In this document: in pieces, positions 1 through 8,677 of the stretch
Layout of the letters: each line of letters begins with the position of its first letter
Position numbering within the stretch: the first letter of the stretch is position 1
DNA from: Sphingobacterium bambusae
Lineage (GTDB): Bacteria > Bacteroidota > Bacteroidia > Sphingobacteriales > Sphingobacteriaceae
Length of the DNA: 64,000 nt
Direction of reading: 5' to 3'
NCBI RefSeq assembly: GCF_033955345.1
Contig: NZ_CP138332.1
Location: 4,712,001 to 4,776,000 of the forward strand
Notes under the pieces: model-generated
Database searches by the model: none
What the model was told of the DNA's origin: nothing
What the model saw: only the letters and a program-made list of their open reading frames with translations
Position numbers and translations under genes: made by a program

Positions 1-1347
1 CGTGAATCGGCTTGGTTTCATTATTTTTCCAATTTCTTACATGCTATTTATTATAATCCTGAAAAGATAAGCCTACAGCCCGACCGTTATATGACGCATT
101 CTAAAACGGTGGCTGTCTTGGGTAACCTGTTGCTTACTGTGCAGCGGCGTATGCTTGCCAACGTAAATTTACCGCTGTTATCTTTACCTACACACGCCCC
201 CTGTTATGTGAACCCGCTTCAGCTTGTCGAGCGCTTGTTGCAGTACGAGAAAGCAGAGCAGGCTATTGATTTACTGGATTTCAGTGTAGCCGTTAGCCGC
301 ATGCCTCGCGTGCACGTAGAGGCTGCTTGGGCCGCAGCACAAAGCCTGCAGGATGGGAAGGTCAAGGACTTGCTACGCTACGCACTTGGACTGAGCGACG
401 AACTTCTAGTCGATAAGAAATCTTGGTTGCAAAAGCTGTTGCCTGCGAAGCAGTCGAACGACAGCCTGTGGGCAGGAATTTGGGCGACGGCAGCACGTAC
501 ACATCATCCCAATGGTAATTTCGAGCAGCTTGCTGCCGTGCTAAATGAGGTGCCCTTCGCCGTGGCTCCCTTTCGTCCAGAACCGAAGTTCGAATCAGCC
601 TATTACATGGCCTATAATTATGCAACAAAAAAACAAGAGCCGGAGTATCTAGGCGAGAAGCTCCTTTATGCTCTACCTACTTTCGGTGAGATCCCCGCAA
701 CGTTTCTGTATGGCAAGGATCTTTTCTTCCGGGGTAAAGATGGGGTATCTCCCTACTATATCTACGGTAGCGATGTGGCGTACATGTATAGCCTTATGCC
801 TCAGAATCCAGAAGCATTGGCACTGTTCCTTACCAGCGTTTACAGCCGCATGAACGACTACGCCGGTAAGTCATCCAGTGCATTACTACACTGTATGTTG
901 CACCCCTCTTACGTTATCGATTTACAATCTTCTTTTTATTTGGCAACCTGCTGTTTCAACAAAGAGAAGGAAGTCCGCATTATCGCTGGCGAGGTGCTAT
1001 TGCATAGCGTTGAACAGGGGCGTTTGCAACCTTCGGTTATGGGTAAAGATATCGGCTTTTTGATCAGTCATAACTACGGCCCTTTAGGACGATTGATCGA
1101 TGTTCTTGCTGCGGTAAAGGATATATCACCGTCCCAAACCGATGCACTACGGCAAGTGTTGGAAGCTACTTTTATTGCGACGCAACTAGGTGAAAAACCA
1201 CCATTAAACCTCAAAAAATTATTGGAAATGTATTTCGATGTGAAGAGCAAATCAATTAGCGCTATTGGAAAAAACGTTTTAGAGGCTCTTCAACGTTTTG
1301 AAACGGTTAAATCACTACAATCAATTCTTAAAAAAATACGGAGTTAA
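1..1347 (+). CDS. DUF6493-like protein, C-terminal part (5' end outside window)
   Basis: The reading frame is open from the first base of the window, so the gene starts upstream and only its last 448 codons are seen; the ATG at 91 is internal. The visible part is helical and HEAT/ARM-like in look, with no catalytic motif I can recognise. It ends 5 bases before a SWIM zinc-finger gene, so the two are co-transcribed. From memory, large DUF6493 proteins are encoded next to SWIM proteins in Bacteroidota; the family name is an inference from that pairing and from general appearance, not from a search. Function unknown. Confidence 0.6.
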   Translation, partial: RESAWFHYFSNFLHAIYYNPEKISLQPDRYMTHSKTVAVLGNLLLTVQRRMLANVNLPLLSLPTHAPCYVNPLQLVERLLQYEKAEQAIDLLDFSVAVSRMPRVHVEAAWAAAQSLQDGKVKDLLRYALGLSDELLVDKKSWLQKLLPAKQSNDSLWAGIWATAARTHHPNGNFEQLAAVLNEVPFAVAPFRPEPKFESAYYMAYNYATKKQEPEYLGEKLLYALPTFGEIPATFLYGKDLFFRGKDGVSPYYIYGSDVAYMYSLMPQNPEALALFLTSVYSRMNDYAGKSSSALLHCMLHPSYVIDLQSSFYLATCCFNKEKEVRIIAGEVLLHSVEQGRLQPSVMGKDIGFLISHNYGPLGRLIDVLAAVKDISPSQTDALRQVLEATFIATQLGEKPPLNLKKLLEMYFDVKSKSISAIGKNVLEALQRFETVKSLQSILKKIRS

Positions 1348-1352
1348 ACGAT

Positions 1353-2684
1353 ATGGCAACAACTGATTTAGATTTGGCCTACGCGAGCAATTCGTCCTTG
1401 CTACAGCAAAATGGTATACAGCAATTGGTCCTTGCACACCAAACGGAGCTGGCGGAAGTCAACCAAGTGCCCTGCTTCTTTTGGGGCAGTGTAACGGACC
1501 CTTTATTAACTTCTAAGTGCCTGCTGACCTTATCAAAGGTTGTTCGTTCCAGCTTTGGGCCGGTGCCCCCCAGCTTGCGTGATCCCATCGTGTCTGCGGG
1601 TACTGATCAGATTCGCTTCGAAGGCTTTTCTTCCTGTAATGGAGTGTATGCACGGCTAGACTTGCTAGAGGATGCTATCGATGGAGAGTTTCTCGCCAGC
1701 GGAACAACGAATGTGGACTTCAATGAACCTATGTTGAATGCCCTAAACGCCGTCCGAAAAACCGAAAAGATGGTGCTTGGTGTTGGCAGCAAAGAGGTTT
1801 CCATAAGTACCGACAAAGGCAAGGTGGTGGAGAAAAAGGTAAGCTTACCGCCGCGATGGATCAAGGGGCTCACTAGTGTGCAGCTTTATTTGGCGGATAT
1901 GGACCAGAAATTTCAGCTTAACAAGATGCAGATTGTACAGCTGTTTCAAAGCTTGCCGAAAGGAAATGTAAAGGGCGAGCTTTATCTTACGCAACGTGCC
2001 AATCGTTTTGCCTTTTCCCCGATCCACACCAAAGACGCGGTGCGCGTGGGAGGGCTTCAGCGACTGAGGCTTTTGGAAGGCTTGTTGCCCTACAGTGAAA
2101 AGCTTTTGGTGTATCAGGAACAGGGCGGGGAAAGCTGCGCCTTTGTGGCTGATTTTGGTAAGATGCGTCTTACTTTGGCTTTATCGCCGGATAGCTATCG
2201 CGGATTCTCCGGAGAAGGAAACGTCTTGGAAAATATGTTACAAGATGTGCCGCTGGAATGGGTGCAAGGGGTGAATACCTTACTGAAATCCAATGAGATG
2301 TTCGATCCCACTTTGCTATCGATTGAGCATGATGTGGATTTTAGAACGATGGATACCTTGACGGCGTCTCTTTCTGCTATCGGTTTGTTGGGCTATGATT
2401 TGCACCATCGCCAGCATTACTACCGTCGTTTGCCCTTTAAAACGGAGCGTATTCTTTCCTTAAACCCAAGATTAAAGAATGCGCAAAAGCTCTTATCTAG
2501 CGACGCGGTTCAATTTGTGAAGCGTGATGCTGATCAAGTGGAAGCACGCGTGGCAGGCACCGGCGTGCAGCATACCGTTATTATGCAGGGTGAACGTTAC
2601 CGTTGTACATGTGACTGGTTCACCAACCATCAAGTTAAAAGAGGGCTGTGTAAGCATATACTAGCTGTGAAGATGTTACTCTAA
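1353..2684 (+). CDS. SWIM zinc-finger domain protein
   Basis: A 443-residue protein with a C-terminal SWIM zinc finger: CTC at about residue 423, a spacer, then CKH near the C-terminus (the CxC...CxH pattern). SWIM fingers bind nucleic acid or protein. The long N-terminal region has no motif I recognise. The gene starts 5 bases after the DUF6493-like gene and is followed by a strong terminator, so it is the last gene of that operon. Such pairs are common in Bacteroidota and their role is not established. The SWIM call is firm; any function is open. Confidence 0.8.
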   Translation: MATTDLDLAYASNSSLLQQNGIQQLVLAHQTELAEVNQVPCFFWGSVTDPLLTSKCLLTLSKVVRSSFGPVPPSLRDPIVSAGTDQIRFEGFSSCNGVYARLDLLEDAIDGEFLASGTTNVDFNEPMLNALNAVRKTEKMVLGVGSKEVSISTDKGKVVEKKVSLPPRWIKGLTSVQLYLADMDQKFQLNKMQIVQLFQSLPKGNVKGELYLTQRANRFAFSPIHTKDAVRVGGLQRLRLLEGLLPYSEKLLVYQEQGGESCAFVADFGKMRLTLALSPDSYRGFSGEGNVLENMLQDVPLEWVQGVNTLLKSNEMFDPTLLSIEHDVDFRTMDTLTASLSAIGLLGYDLHHRQHYYRRLPFKTERILSLNPRLKNAQKLLSSDAVQFVKRDADQVEARVAGTGVQHTVIMQGERYRCTCDWFTNHQVKRGLCKHILAVKMLL

Positions 2685-2689
2685 AATGA

Positions 2690-2723
2690 AGTACGCGCAA
2701 AGATGGCCATCTTTGCGCGTACT
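2690..2723 (+). terminator. Rho-independent-type terminator
   Basis: A perfect 34-base palindrome with 17-base arms (AGTACGCGCAAAGATGG and its complement) starts 5 bases after the SWIM stop and is followed by ATTTCTATATT. It ends the upstream operon and may also serve the convergent lipoprotein gene. Confidence 0.8.
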
Positions 2724-2751
2724 ATTTCTATATTCCTTTTGTTGAAGACAA

Positions 2752-3828
2752 TTAAAATTGCGGTATCGTAGACTCGTCTCGGCTATCCAAGGAAAGAGCC
2801 ACCGGCGTGCCATACTCTTCTGTATCGATGATCCTGTCTGGCGTCGCATTTCCATTATCGGAGATCAGAAAACGTAATACTTTTTTCGATCTATCAGCAA
2901 CATAAAGATACTGCCCTGTAGCACGGGTATCAATAGCGACATCGACCGGTTGCGTGAGCAATGTTGCGGCGCCCGTGATGATCCGTGTTGGTGTGATGCT
3001 AGTTCCATTGATCATACCGTTAAAGTTTTCAAAGATCAAAATACGACCGGTTCCTGGTGTCGTTCCGTCAGTGTAATCGGTAATGGCCAACATATTTCGT
3101 ACCGTATCGTAGGCCATGCCGTGTAGATTTCGTGCATTTTCTATGGCCAAAGTGCGGGCAGGGGCAAGTGATGCTGTAGAGTCAACGACGTTCACAGGTC
3201 GCGTAACAATACTTTCGAAAACGTAGATGCCACCTTCTGTTCCTTGTTTCGCCACAAACAATCTGTTGTCGCGGTAGGCTGCACCCCACATAGGAAGGTT
3301 TCCTGTAAAAAACTGTTTCCACGGTTTTCTGTTTTGGCTGACGCTGTTCGGTCGGTCTACAACAAATATTCCGGAGCGATCAGCATCTGCATTAACCACA
3401 AATAGGGCGTCGGATGCACGGTGATAGGCCATTCCACGTACTTTTCGTAATAACGAGCTAGCCATCATCCCGCCATTGCTTAACTGCCCTTGCAGCTGTA
3501 CTTGGGTGACATATATGGCCGAGTCGCGCTGTACGTCTGTATTGGCGCTGGCCTGAATAACCGATTTTAAAAAAGGGTTGAATAGGATAATACCACCTCC
3601 ACGAGCCATCGATAGATGTGCCGTGTCAAGATTAAATACCGTAGAATCAGCCTTCTTGACAATACGCATATTGGTGTCGGCTATGCCGTCGTCGGAGCTT
3701 TCATATTCCTCAAACGAGACGTATAGTCGGGAAACGCTGTTTATACGGCCTGTAGGTTCCGTTTCGTCTTCGGAACAAGAAGCCGCCAATACAATCATTG
3801 CAACAAAGGCAAAAAAGCAATATTTCAT
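2752..3828 (-). CDS. Lipoprotein, probable beta-propeller
   Basis: A 358-residue protein with a lipoprotein signal (MKYCFFAFVAMIVLAASC, lipobox Cys at 18), so probably anchored in the outer membrane or periplasm. Repeating segments such as GMAYDTVRNMLAITDY, GMAYHRASDALFVVN and DVAIDTRATGQYLYVADR look like NHL/SMP-30-type propeller blades. No catalytic residue is evident. It is convergent with the SWIM gene and is the only gene on its strand here. A secreted binding or structural role is likely, but substrate and partner are unknown. Confidence 0.7.
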   Translation of the reverse strand: MKYCFFAFVAMIVLAASCSEDETEPTGRINSVSRLYVSFEEYESSDDGIADTNMRIVKKADSTVFNLDTAHLSMARGGGIILFNPFLKSVIQASANTDVQRDSAIYVTQVQLQGQLSNGGMMASSLLRKVRGMAYHRASDALFVVNADADRSGIFVVDRPNSVSQNRKPWKQFFTGNLPMWGAAYRDNRLFVAKQGTEGGIYVFESIVTRPVNVVDSTASLAPARTLAIENARNLHGMAYDTVRNMLAITDYTDGTTPGTGRILIFENFNGMINGTSITPTRIITGAATLLTQPVDVAIDTRATGQYLYVADRSKKVLRFLISDNGNATPDRIIDTEEYGTPVALSLDSRDESTIPQF

Positions 3829-4430
3829 GTAGCTATATTATGTAAAATCCCTGCTCAAAACCAAAAACGTTAAAGGAAGATATTTCGATACAATCGCTGT
3901 TGGAAAAAATCAACATCAACAAGCTTCGGCACAAGCGCTTGCTCCAAAGGTAAACAATTTATCGCCTGCCTTCTCCACGTTCTGTAAATATTAGCGCATA
4001 GTCTTTCTTCGACTGCTGCTTGTTTTAGATGGATGCTGCATGTAAATCAGTTGTCCCAACTCGCGATTCTTAGCTCGTTAAAAAGTTCTAGAAAAAGTGA
4101 AAATACAACCTGAGGTTGTAGGAAATGCCGCTAAGCTTGCGGAAATTTACAATGCTTATGATTTAGGCTTCGGGGAGAAGCTGCGGCGGTTCTGTCTGCT
4201 AGTACAGAGCCGCTTCTTTAATAATGGTGCGTGATGACAGTCAACGGTCGAGTACACGAAGGTAAAGAAGGGGGTAGTGTCCCTGTTTTACGATAGTTAA
4301 CGCGTTCCTGATTATTAACAACCTGAAAAGCAGGTGGGAGGAGCTCTAAATCAATGCCATGGTAAGGTGTTCCTTCCAATACCTGCTATCAGCCGATAGG
4401 TTTGGGAAAGGAAGAAACTTGAAAGTAGCT
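3829..4430. other. Gene-poor interval with one operator-like dyad and a hairpin
   Basis: No convincing gene. One open stretch on the + strand (4082-4234, GTG at 4097) would encode about 46 residues, but it overlaps a perfect dyad and a hairpin, so I treat it as chance or a decayed gene. The hairpin at 4186-4213 (GCGGTTCTGT with ACAGAGCCGC, 8-nt loop) is followed by TTCTTTAAT and could be a + strand terminator. The rest shows nothing I can name. Confidence 0.5.
4104..4120. promoter_or_regulatory. 17-bp perfect dyad, candidate operator of the XRE regulator
   Basis: TACAACCTGAGGTTGTA is perfectly symmetric around its central G. Three imperfect copies lie at 4785-4852, beside the XRE regulator and the peptide gene. 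Being the most symmetric copy, it may be the strongest site, although no clear gene lies next to it. Confidence 0.55.
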
Positions 4431-4745
4431 TTAAGCCTCGTTGTCAATAGGTTTGTTTTTACGACGTAGCCAATCGAATGTCCATTTTAGGTAGTACCAT
4501 ATTAATCCGAAAATGCTTCCCCCAGTAAAATCGCTTGCCAGAGACGGAGGTAGCAATTCATAAACACTAACACCAAAGTAATCGGCTATTTTATATACTT
4601 GATCTACCTTCAGCTTGGTTTCATTGCGTTCAATTTTGGAGTAGGCCGCCTGCGACATATCCAATACAAATGCAACCGCTTCCTGAGAAATTTTTAAGCT
4701 CTCTCTTTTCTGACGAATAAATGTTCCAATTTCCCCTTTTGCCAT
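4431..4745 (-). CDS. XRE-family (helix-turn-helix) regulator of the peptide locus
   Basis: A 104-residue DNA-binding protein starting at the ATG at 4745; the frame extends upstream to a TTG, but MAKGEIGTFIRQKRESLKIS is the typical start. HTH_3 fold at residues 8-63 (SQEAVAFVLDMSQAAYSKIERNETK). The tail is aromatic and basic (WYYLKWTFDWLRRKNK) and could contact membrane or a partner. A TAGATTTG -7 box lies on the minus strand at 4779-4772, and a 17-bp dyad at 4785-4801 covers the spacer upstream of it, which suggests self-repression. The gene diverges from the double-glycine peptide gene. The XRE call is firm; the regulon is inferred. Confidence 0.85.
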   Translation of the reverse strand: MAKGEIGTFIRQKRESLKISQEAVAFVLDMSQAAYSKIERNETKLKVDQVYKIADYFGVSVYELLPPSLASDFTGGSIFGLIWYYLKWTFDWLRRKNKPIDNEA

Positions 4746-4784
4746 GGATTTCAATTGCTAGTAGACCAACACAAATCTAATAAA

Positions 4785-4852
4785 TATAACCTGAAGTTGT
4801 AAAAAAAATACCTGTTAAAACTTCAGGTTTTAGCGTACAACTTGTGGTTGTG
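4785..4852. promoter_or_regulatory. Cluster of three operator-like 17-bp dyads
   Basis: Three relatives of the perfect dyad at 4104 lie between the XRE regulator and the peptide gene: TATAACCTGAAGTTGTA (4785-4801), TAAAACTTCAGGTTTTA (4816-4832) and TACAACTTGTGGTTGTG (4836-4852). The first overlaps the core promoter of the regulator. The last overlaps a possible -33 TTG for the peptide gene, whose -7 box may be GATTTTTG at 4874-4881 (one mismatch to TAnnTTTG). The simplest reading is co-repression of both divergent promoters by the XRE protein. Confidence 0.6.
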
Positions 4853-4895
4853 GTAGGCCTTCCGATGTCTTCTGATTTTTGAAAAAAAACAAATT

Positions 4896-5054
4896 ATGAA
4901 GACCAAAAACAACAACAACAGCAAGATTACAGACAGGCTACCAGTGGTAGAACTTAGTCTAGAAGAACAGATCGAAACCGATGGCGGTGGTGATAGAAAT
5001 GACGACAAGCATGGCGGATTTTGGGATAAATTGGTATCCATTTTAGTGGGCTAA
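4896..5054 (+). CDS. Double-glycine leader peptide (bacteriocin- or signal-like)
   Basis: A 52-residue peptide. Residues 20-31 read LSLEEQIETDGG, matching the L-S-x-x-E spacing and terminal GG of leaders cut by C39 peptidases. Cleavage after Gly31 would release a 21-residue core rich in Gly and Asp that ends in an amphipathic stretch (FWDKLVSILVG). The core has no Cys, so lanthionine or disulfide chemistry is unlikely. A C39 exporter lies 1.4 kb downstream and an XRE regulator diverges upstream. The last 12 bases overlap the end of the rhomboid gene on the other strand. The A-rich leader (GAAAAAAAAC) fits Bacteroidota. Bacteriocin versus signalling peptide cannot be decided from sequence. Confidence 0.7.
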   Translation: MKTKNNNNSKITDRLPVVELSLEEQIETDGGGDRNDDKHGGFWDKLVSILVG

Positions 5055-5702
5055 ATTTAAGATCAGTGGCCACATTTCGGTGATGGCCTCTGGCCTTACG
5101 ATAAGCGCTAAAAGGGATCCCGTATGAAAAGCGATGATATGCAATTGACGGTTAATACCACTATGGGGTATGAAGGAAACCAAAAAAAGGAAAATCGTGG
5201 CTACAATCCAGTATTCTAAGCTATTGCTGACCCATGATATAAACATGTTATCTGCTTTTTGCTCAGGAAAGAAAAAGAATCCAAAACCGTAAAGGCCTAG
5301 CGTAAGGCCAGATATGCCCACGCTGGTAAAAAGAAAATTCGCTTTTTGTTTCCATACCTGAAATGAATTGGGAAGGATAATGAGAAGGGCAAAGAGGCAA
5401 GGAGTGGCAATAGTCGCTGCAAGATATCCGTTTTCCTGTTTTATACAGCCGAACATATCATATGCTAAGCCATAAACAAGAAGGGAGTTGAACAAAAGAT
5501 GTGCCCAGTTGCGATGTACGAAAGCGGAGGTGAGTAGGGTGTGTATCCGTTTTCCCTGTGCTATTTCATAAGGGTGCAATAGCAAAGCATGGAAATAGGA
5601 TTTCCGGTAGAATCCAATAATACCGCTTATAAGGACCAATGGTGCAACGGTGTAGGAATAGGGTGACTCCACAAAGGTTGGAAAAATATCAAAAAAAGCC
5701 AT
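5043..5702 (-). CDS. Rhomboid-family intramembrane serine protease (copy 1)
   Basis: 219 residues with about six hydrophobic segments. Rhomboid motifs are complete: HRNWAHLLFN (oxyanion His/Asn in TM2), GISG (catalytic Ser in TM4) and a TM6 His in LHIIAFHTG. The usual H-x-x-G becomes H-x-x-A here, while the paralogue keeps the Gly. Rhomboids cut transmembrane helices within the membrane. The gene lies 6 bases downstream of its close paralogue in one operon, and its 3' end overlaps the peptide gene by 12 bases tail to tail. It could process or degrade the peptide, its receptor or the exporter, or confer immunity; context alone supports these ideas. Confidence 0.85.
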   Translation of the reverse strand: MAFFDIFPTFVESPYSYTVAPLVLISGIIGFYRKSYFHALLLHPYEIAQGKRIHTLLTSAFVHRNWAHLLFNSLLVYGLAYDMFGCIKQENGYLAATIATPCLFALLIILPNSFQVWKQKANFLFTSVGISGLTLGLYGFGFFFFPEQKADNMFISWVSNSLEYWIVATIFLFLVSFIPHSGINRQLHIIAFHTGSLLALIVRPEAITEMWPLILNLAH

Positions 5703-5708
5703 AGGTCT

Positions 5709-6368
5709 TTAGTGGATTAGGTTTTGCAGCATGATTCCTATTTCGGTAATAGATTGTGGCCTGACAAATAAAGCGGCAACTGACCCGACCAAGAAGCCTA
5801 CCAGATGTAATTCTCTATTGACGGATATCAAAGGAATAAAGGAAAGCACTAGAAGAAATAAATTGGCCATGATCCAATAGTCAAAACTGTTTTCTACCCA
5901 AGGAAAAAACATGTTGCCCGTTTTTTGTTTGGGGAAATACAGAAAACTGAAACCGTATAAGCCGAAGCCAAGGCCTGACGCTCCCACGGAAGTAAATAGA
6001 AAATCTTTCTTTTTTTTCAGGGTCTGTATAAGATTGGGCAGGATGATCAAGAGCATAAAAAGAATGGGCGTAAGAACGACTGCCCACAGTGTGCCTAGTT
6101 CTTGATTTATACAACCGTACATGTCAAAGCCGAGACCGTAAATGACAAAGCTGTTAAACAAGAGGTGCAGCCAGTTTCGATGTACAAATGCTGATGTTAA
6201 AAGGGTGTGTATGCGTTTTCCCTGCGCTATTTCGTGAGGATGCAATAGCAAAGCGTGAAAATAGGATTTTCGATAAAAACCGATGATGCTACTGATCAGA
6301 ACCAATGGCATGACAATGTAGGAGTAAGGCGCTTCGGCGAAGGTTGGGAAAACATCAAAAAAAGCCAT
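5709..6368 (-). CDS. Rhomboid-family intramembrane serine protease (copy 2)
   Basis: 219 residues from the ATG at 6368, which gives the same MAFFD start and length as copy 1; the frame extends upstream but that part looks non-coding. Motifs HRNWLHLLFN, GASG and HLVGFLVG supply the Asn/His, catalytic Ser and TM6 His. The N-terminal 90 residues are nearly identical to copy 1 and later parts are more divergent, so this is a tandem duplication that has diversified, perhaps in substrate choice. First gene of a two-gene operon that diverges from the C39 exporter across 105 bases, so regulation may be shared. Confidence 0.85.
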   Translation of the reverse strand: MAFFDVFPTFAEAPYSYIVMPLVLISSIIGFYRKSYFHALLLHPHEIAQGKRIHTLLTSAFVHRNWLHLLFNSFVIYGLGFDMYGCINQELGTLWAVVLTPILFMLLIILPNLIQTLKKKKDFLFTSVGASGLGFGLYGFSFLYFPKQKTGNMFFPWVENSFDYWIMANLFLLVLSFIPLISVNRELHLVGFLVGSVAALFVRPQSITEIGIMLQNLIH

Positions 6369-6473
6369 CGGTTTGGATAATTTTTGGAAAGATAATGGAA
6401 AAGTTCTACATGGACAAGACAAAGCCTTTAGGATGTAGCGGTATATGTTGACACGCAGGTAAATGAAAATGAA

Positions 6474-8633
6474 ATGAACAAAAAACTACGTACAAAGCAA
6501 CAAGATCAAAGAGACTGCGGGGCTGCTTGTCTAGCTTCTGTCGCTGCTTATTATGGTTTGCATTTGCCTATCGCAAAAATCAGACAGCGATGCCATACCG
6601 ATGCGCGAGGTACTAATATATTGGGCTTGATTCAGGGGTTGGACGCCATGGGGTTTCATGCCAAGGGCGTAAAGGGAAATGTAGAATCGCTATCCCAAAT
6701 TCCGCTTCCTGCCGTTGCCCATGTTGTTTTGCCGGAGCAACGTCGGCATTACCTCGTGATCTATAAAGTAGAAAAGGATTTCATCATCGCGATGGATCCT
6801 GCGACAGCTTCTTTTAATACATACCGACTAGCCGATTTTCAAGAAATATGGACAGGTGCGATGGTATTGATGGAACCTCATGCTTACTTCGAAAAAAGAA
6901 ATGAGAAAACAAGTCCTTACCAACGGTTTTGGCAGCTTGTCAAGCCGCATCGCTCCGTTGCGTTCTTGGCCTTGTTGGGAGCGATTGCCTATACGCTCTT
7001 GGGACTTTCCACCTCGTTGTATATCCAGAAGATAACCGACGAGGTGCTGGCGCACGGTGATTTAAGCTTGCTTAACCTCTTGTCTTTCGGGATGATCATC
7101 CTGTTGATACTGCAGTATGGCATCGGTTTTTTAAAAAATATGCTGGTATTGCGCACCGGACAGCGTATCGATCGTTACCTCATTCTAGGCTATTATAAAC
7201 ATCTTTTGCGGCTCCCTCAACGCTTTTTCGATACCATGAAGGTGGGCGAAATCATATCTCGGGTAAACGACGCCGTGAAGATCCGCACATTTATCAATGA
7301 TGCTGCTATTCAGATTGTCGTGAATTTCTTGATCGTTTTTTTCTCCTTGGCTTTGATGTTTACCTATTATTGGAAACTCGCGTTAATCGTCGCTACAGTT
7401 ATCCCGTTGTATGGATCCATCTATTGGTTGAGCAATAGATGGAATAAAAGGACAGAGCGACAATTGATGGAAGACGCTGCTAATTTGGATGCCCATGTTG
7501 TCGAGTCGCTACATGCTGTGCGCACGATTAAACAATTTGCTGCCGAGCCGTCCTCACATGAAAAGACAGATCAGCGCTTTTCCGTTTTGTGGACAAATAT
7601 CCGTAAATCGGTGCTGAATAGTTTATTTTCGGGAACAGCCAGCGAATTGCTTTCCCGTCTATTTACCATTCTCTTACTATGGGTAGGAACCACCTATGTC
7701 GTGCAAAATAGCATGACCATAGGCGAACTGTTGTCATGCTATGCATTGATTGGTTATTTCACGCTGCCCGTTTCCCAGTTGATTGGGATGAACCGGACTT
7801 TGCAGCAAGCGCTTATTGCGTCTGATCGCCTTTTTGAAATTATGGATCTTGAACGCGAAGAGCAGTCCGGTAAGTTTGAGTTGAAGGCTACAGGCTTGGG
7901 AACCATACGGTTTCATAATGTGTCGTTCAGCTATGGATCCCGGATACAGGTGCTCCATGGCTTAACCTGTCAATTTGAGAAGGGAAAGACCACCGCCATT
8001 GTAGGGGCTAGCGGTTCTGGAAAAAGCACCATCGCTGCTTTGTTACAGCATGTGTATCCACTCAAGGATGGAAAGATCCAGATTGGTGACTACGATATTC
8101 GCTATGTCAGGCAGCAGGCCTTACGCAGCCTGATTGCTGTTGTTCCTCAGGATATTCATCTGCTTTCGGGAACGATCATAGAAAATATCGCCTTTGGCGA
8201 TGACTATCCAGATATACAACGTGTACTCGATGTGGCAAATGAGCTCGGAATTTCCAATTTTGCGGAGAAATGGCCGGAAGGTCTTCATACGTACCTCGGC
8301 GAAAACGGGGTGTTGTTATCCGGCGGACAGAAACAGCGGATCGCCATTGCGCGAGCCTTGTACCGACAGCCCGAAATACTCATCTTGGATGAAGCAACGT
8401 CAGCCTTGGATACCGCTTCCGAGGAGGTTGTTCAATCGGCCTTGCAACGGTTGAGGATGCAGGGTAAAACCGTGATTATTATAGCCCATCGTCTAAGTAC
8501 CGTTGCCCATGCAGACAAGATTCTAGTCTTGCAGGATGGTCGTTTAGCAGAAGAAGGATGCCATATAGAGCTGCTAGAAAACGAGCAGTCCATCTACGCA
8601 CATATATGGAATAGGCAGTTTGCTTACGTATAG
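6474..8633 (+). CDS. Peptidase-containing ABC exporter (C39 peptidase, membrane and ATPase domains)
   Basis: 719 residues. The N-terminal C39 peptidase (residues 1-135) has catalytic Cys15 in QRDCGAAC, a His in RRHYLVIY and the following Asp in AMDPA. An ABC membrane domain with about six helices spans residues 160-440, and the ATPase follows with Walker A GASGSGKST, signature LSGGQKQR, Walker B ILILDEATSALD and H-loop AHRLS. It should trim double-glycine leaders and export the peptide in an ATP-dependent way; the peptide at 4896 is the obvious substrate. No HlyD-type adaptor or modification enzyme lies nearby, so passage across the outer membrane must use something else. Confidence 0.93.
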   Translation: MNKKLRTKQQDQRDCGAACLASVAAYYGLHLPIAKIRQRCHTDARGTNILGLIQGLDAMGFHAKGVKGNVESLSQIPLPAVAHVVLPEQRRHYLVIYKVEKDFIIAMDPATASFNTYRLADFQEIWTGAMVLMEPHAYFEKRNEKTSPYQRFWQLVKPHRSVAFLALLGAIAYTLLGLSTSLYIQKITDEVLAHGDLSLLNLLSFGMIILLILQYGIGFLKNMLVLRTGQRIDRYLILGYYKHLLRLPQRFFDTMKVGEIISRVNDAVKIRTFINDAAIQIVVNFLIVFFSLALMFTYYWKLALIVATVIPLYGSIYWLSNRWNKRTERQLMEDAANLDAHVVESLHAVRTIKQFAAEPSSHEKTDQRFSVLWTNIRKSVLNSLFSGTASELLSRLFTILLLWVGTTYVVQNSMTIGELLSCYALIGYFTLPVSQLIGMNRTLQQALIASDRLFEIMDLEREEQSGKFELKATGLGTIRFHNVSFSYGSRIQVLHGLTCQFEKGKTTAIVGASGSGKSTIAALLQHVYPLKDGKIQIGDYDIRYVRQQALRSLIAVVPQDIHLLSGTIIENIAFGDDYPDIQRVLDVANELGISNFAEKWPEGLHTYLGENGVLLSGGQKQRIAIARALYRQPEILILDEATSALDTASEEVVQSALQRLRMQGKTVIIIAHRLSTVAHADKILVLQDGRLAEEGCHIELLENEQSIYAHIWNRQFAYV

Positions 8634-8677
8634 CTTAAGCAGAAAAATGTATCGATTTCAAAAGTGACCGCAGTGCC

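Noticed and set aside
1379..2027. Minus-strand frames inside the SWIM gene
   Set aside because: Shadow frames without start context or protein-like features.
4082..4234. Small protein gene (GTG start at 4097)
   Set aside because: It contains the perfect operator-like dyad and a terminator-like hairpin and resembles nothing known to me.
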